Assembly: GCA_946902985.2 (NCBI GenBank)
Contig: OX336389.2
Location: forward strand, 795,088,979-795,152,978
Reading direction: 5' to 3'
From: Meconema thalassinum
Taxonomy: Eukaryota > Arthropoda > Insecta > Orthoptera > Tettigoniidae
DNA length: 64,000 bases
Of the stretch, positions 60,425 through 64,000 are shown piece by piece. The first letter of the stretch is position 1, and every line of letters begins with the position of its first letter. The position numbers were made by a program, and so were the translations under genes. A model generated the notes under the pieces. The model saw only the letters and a program-made list of their open reading frames with translations, had not been told where the DNA came from and searched no databases.

Positions 60425-60830
60425 ATTTTCTTGCAATACCACTTTTTGCATAGTCTGTGTTGGCTTTGATAGTGTTGAGGGTTTCTTGGACATTGACAAC
60501 ACTGTCCTAAGATGGCTTTTTGAGGAAATAATAAGTGCTTTTTAACAAACAATGCAATATTTTGAGCAGCAATATTGTGTTCTTGAACTTGCATTTTAGC
60601 ATTTTGATGATTGTTTGTTAACAGCAACCGTGTTTTGTTTGGAGCACTACAGTGATGAACAGTCACACCTAAAACCTGACCACTTTTACTTTTCAGATTT
60701 TCTCGACATTTTTTAGCTCTCTTTTGAGCAACGCCAGACTTTTATTCCATTTACATTCTGTCGATTATAGTTATAAGAGTAGCCTTGAGAGTGCACGTTT
60801 TTTACCTTTGTTGGTTGTAGTAAGTTCCAC
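60425..60830 (-). pseudogene. FLYWCH-type zinc finger relic
   Basis: On the minus strand the order is a KGKKRALS piece (about 60800), GYSYNYNRQNVNGIKVWRC (60784 downward), then after a frame change KKCRENLKS and VTVHHCSAPNKT (about 60660). This is the FLYWCH pattern GY-Y...WRC...C...HxH/C. An open tail follows to the SINE edge at 60425. FLYWCH domains bind DNA and occur in insect chromatin proteins and transposon-linked genes. Frame breaks on both sides of the core indicate a pseudogene or element remnant. Confidence 0.55.
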
Positions 60831-60914
60831 AGTAGTAACTGTCCTGTCAGTATGATTTGCACACTGCAAAGGTTACAACTGTTCTGGTGATAAAGTGACT
60901 TACCATAAGCTTTT

Positions 60915-61575
60915 ATGTTGGCTTATGTTTTGTCTTATTATGTTGGCTTATATATATATATTGGCTTATATATTGGCTTATGTATTGGCTTATATATTGG
61001 TTTATGTGTGTTGGTTTATGCATTGGCTTACATATTGGCTCATCTGTTGGCTTATACATTGGCTTACATGAGTTGGCTTATGTATTGGCTTATGTGTGTT
61101 GGCTTATTTATTGGCTTACATGTGTTGGCTTATGCATTGGCCTATGTATTGGCTTATGTATTGGCTTATGTATTGGCTTATGTGTGTTGGCTTATGTGTG
61201 TTGGCTTATGTGTGTTGGCTTATGTATTGACTTATATATTGGCTTATGTATTTTGGCTTATGTGTGTTGGTTTATATATTGGCTTATGTGTGTTGGCTTA
61301 TGTATTGACTTATATATTGGCTTATGTATGTTGGATTATATATGGGCTTATGTATTGGCTTATATATTGGCTTATGTGTGTTGGCTTATTTATTGGCTTA
61401 TATATTGGCTTATGTGTGTTTGTTCATGTATTGGCTTATATGTGTTGGCTTATGCATTGGCTGATGTGTGTTGGCTTATGTATTGGCTTATGTATTGTCT
61501 TATATATTGGCTTATTTGTATTGACTTATTTATTGACTTATGTACTGGCTTATTCGTTGGCTTATTTGACGATTT
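60915..61575 (+). repeat. Minisatellite of TTGGCTTATGTA / TTGGCTTATGTGTG units
   Basis: About 50 units of mostly 12, 14 or 16 bp. Because units lack stops in more than one frame, two overlapping 227- and 240-codon open frames arise, encoding Leu/Tyr/Trp/Cys-rich repeats. These are repeat by-products, not genes. Confidence 0.9.
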
Positions 61576-61599
61576 TTTCTTTTTGTCAATGCATTTAGT

Positions 61600-62766
61600 G
61601 ACTTATTCTCTTGGTCTTGGAAAGTATTTCAGTCCTTATCATGGCAGCATATTGCTTACCGCCATGTTTGTAAGCAGCAACAACAACACACTAAGATTCT
61701 AAAAATTTTAGTGTACTTAAAGGTTAATGATTGAATCCCCCAACTCTTACTCTTACCTCTATCAAACGCCTAGTAAAAAACTTTATATATTTTAATTTTT
61801 ACAAACATTTATTTGGAAAGTAGGGCACATGTTTAAACTAAAAATCATATAAAGTCGTATGTTAACTTTTAAACTCTCAGTCGAAAAATATTGTATTTTT
61901 CCAATTTTTTCCACGTGTTCACGTTTACACCAAGTACAAGACATATTTTCTAGCACAGGATTGATCGCTAGCATTTCACTCACACGCTAACATTTAACTC
62001 TGAGGGAACATGGGAAAAATTAGAGGAATATAGTGTTATTTCACACTTTATCAAATTTCCTTTAAAAGTGATGTACAAATTCAGCAACATTTTCTGAAAT
62101 GTTGATAGAATCATTCAACATGTTGTAAAAAGTCCCAGGATTTAGGTAAAGGGTTACAAGGTGTGTTTTCAAGATTATAGATGGTCGCATTAGCACATGC
62201 GAGAAGTATAAAAGGGTTAGGTTCAAATGCTAGGTCTTTGAAATAGATGATGGGGATGCCCATTACAACGGACGAGTGCCTCGAGACGCTGTGAACAAGA
62301 CTTGGGTAGCCGAGAGGTGAGTGTAACGACCCTGAGGAACCATGAATTCTATCCATTAGGGGTGATAAAATCGTTAAATTTACTCATCAGGGATTAATGC
62401 TTGGTATATTTCTGGGTTGTCACGTGACGTGTTCTACAAGTTTAGACTTGCCTTGAGACTGGATATGACGTCAGAGATGGATGGGGGTGGGAGGCTGGCA
62501 GAAAAGAATAATGTCCTTGTTTGATAACAATAATGTTCAGCCCGCGACACCCTCTACTTAGGCGCCAGACCCTTGATCTCGTAAGATCTGCCAAACTTGT
62601 TAAGTTGCACTTTTTAAGTCCAATACCTGCAGGTAAAGCCTGTTCTTGTCACGGGTTCAAAAGCTTCACTCGCCGCACAGATATATAAGTATCCAATATA
62701 GTAAGATAAGGTAAAGTAACCAACTAATGAGTCGTAAGAGCCACATAGCAATACAAGAGTAAACAG
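61600..62766. other. AT-rich DNA, no recognised gene
   Basis: Short antisense open stretches at 61792-61983 and 62111-62356 have no recognisable family. Confidence 0.4.
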
Positions 62767-62780
62767 GACACTTTATAGTT

Positions 62781-63108
62781 GAAAATCCACAGCCTGCTTC
62801 CAGTCTCCGACCGGGTCAGGAAATGGAATGAATGAAGCCCCCATCTAGCGGCGAGGATATGAACTGTGCCGGCTGCCGAGGCCTGACGCACTCCCCTGGG
62901 GCAATGATTAAATGAATGACAGATGAAATGAAATGATAGTGGAGAGTGTTGCTGGAATGAAATTTTGACAGGGAAAACCGGAGTACCCGGAGAAAAACCT
63001 GTCTGCCTCCGTTTTGTCCAGGACAGATCTCACATAGAGTGACCGGGATTTGAACCACGGACCCAGCGGTGAGAGGCCGGCGTGCTGCCGCCTAAGCCAC
63101 GGAGGCTT
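62781..63108 (-). repeat. SINE family B, minus-strand copy, 14-bp target duplication
   Basis: GACACTTTATAGTT at 62767-62780 and 63109-63122 flanks a 328-bp reverse-complement relative of 50899-51234, with head AGCCTCCGTGGCTTAGGCGG at the right end. Confidence 0.92.
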
Positions 63109-63122
63109 GACACTTTATAGTT

Positions 63123-63260
63123 AATTATTTTAAAGGTTTGGGACATTATGGTCGCCAGTCCCGTGTAGTTGGGTGTGTGTTGAATTTGTCTGATAACCCG
63201 CATTATATATATGGTGACAATAGTAATGTATGTAACTGTATTAGGGTCAGGGATAAAGTA
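63123..63260 (-). repeat. Probable fragment of the repeat-C SINE 3' region
   Basis: CCCGTGTAGTTGGGTGTGTGTTGAATTTGTCTGATAACC resembles the reverse complement of the C/SINE tail seen at 49085-49130. Confidence 0.45.
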
Positions 63261-63639
63261 GGTGCCCCGGGACTTCAAGTAAGATACTATCATGGCATTT
63301 GCCTGGAGGGAGTGTGGAATAAACCAGCAAACACGCATGGCTACGCCGCAGGGTTAAAGCCAGGACAAATAAGGTCCAAGCACCCAACAAGCAACACTTC
63401 ATATACCGTCCTCACTCTCTGCATTACTTTAGTCGTCTTCGCCTGTACGATAAACAGTCGTACCGCCGAACAATCCAGGCATCGGGTTTGAGTTCGTAAA
63501 CGCACACTCTGCTCTACTCCAAAATACAGTCTGTTTCTCTCTTGAAATTCAAATGTCGTGATAACCAATCAATGGCACACACTTGTCCTGGCTGAAACCA
63601 TGTGATCCATCAGGACGAATAATATCTGGACACATAAAC

Positions 63640-63990
63640 AATACCTCCCTGATTCATGTAAATGCTCCATCAGGGACTAAAAAACGTGTGGAATGGATTT
63701 ATTTTCCAACAGAGTAATTCTGCCTCATTTGCACGATGTTAAAGAAAGACTTATTCCTGCAGGAGATTTCAATTGTATTCAACTCGAGAGGATTCCTCTA
63801 GTCCATACCAAGGTGTCTACCCAGCTCTCAAAACCCTAATTACTTCTTTACACCTCATTGATGCTGTGGATAGTTTAAGGGTACCCCTACCACATTACAC
63901 CGGTATAAGTCACAAATCCTCATCAGGAATTGACCTATCTACTTTTCACAAGCACTTGCCCATACCAGACGATATGAAGTGACACCTGCT
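63640..63990 (+). pseudogene. LINE endonuclease (APE-type) relic at the window edge
   Basis: The plus strand encodes a YVNAPSGTKKR-like piece (about 63655), then PAGDFNCIQ with the catalytic GDFN (about 63755-63780), and after a frame change LHLIDAVDSLR and HYTGISHKSSSGIDLS, matching the usual DxWR...YT...SSRID order. It is frame-broken and probably continues beyond the window. Confidence 0.7.
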
Positions 63991-64000
63991 AGTTTCACTA

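Noticed and set aside
60915..61702. Two long hydrophobic reading frames
   Set aside because: Produced by the TTGGCTTATG minisatellite.

Overview
This is eukaryotic nuclear DNA, most likely from an insect. The evidence is an insect-type endogenous retrovirus (errantivirus-like), several tRNA-derived SINE families of the kind found in orthopteroid insects, decayed non-LTR retrotransposons, a DUF4817-type DDE transposase relic and a FLYWCH zinc-finger relic. The order (Orthoptera, Phasmatodea or related Polyneoptera) is a guess from the SINE types. I found no convincing host protein-coding gene. The window is AT-rich intergenic DNA built from nested mobile elements.

Layout. 110-2560 (-) is a decayed CR1/Jockey-like LINE. 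3868-14209 (+) is a nearly complete Ty3/Gypsy endogenous retrovirus with two 885/886-bp LTRs, a 4-bp TGAT target duplication, gag (two frame breaks, five CCHC knuckles), one intact 1136-residue pol, an unusual 1.27-kb pol-env spacer and an errantivirus/baculovirus-F-like env closed by one in-frame TGA just before its membrane anchor. It sits inside a 64-66-bp tandem repeat. 14.4-23 kb is mostly featureless AT-rich DNA with SINE pieces. 22.98-24.3 kb is an array of a ~290-bp repeat. 24638-32816 (+) is a much older, stop-riddled Gypsy element with a SINE inserted in pol. 32.8-37.1 kb is a large inverted-repeat (foldback) structure enclosing a SINE and a DDE transposase relic. 37.8-41.06 kb holds two copies of a composite repeat, one interrupted by a LINE RT fragment. 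41.06-46.56 kb is a second 290-bp array split by a 4092-bp insertion (TG...CA ends, GTAC duplication: a probable giant solo LTR). 46.8-53.6 kb has SINEs, further composite-repeat copies and a 642-bp tandem array. 54.5-55.4 kb is a 222-bp tandem array. 57.1-57.6 kb is a LINE 3' fragment. 58486-60410 is a SINE split by a second probable solo LTR. 60.4-60.8 kb (-) is a FLYWCH relic, 60.9-61.6 kb a minisatellite, and 63.6-64.0 kb a LINE endonuclease relic.

The most interesting unit is the endogenous retrovirus: a matched splice donor and acceptor that would create env mRNA, an intact polymerase, and structural genes that appear only recently broken. The second theme is that many insertions can be dated relative to each other, because another uninterrupted repeat copy in the same window shows the empty site. 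All alignments and identity statements were made by eye.
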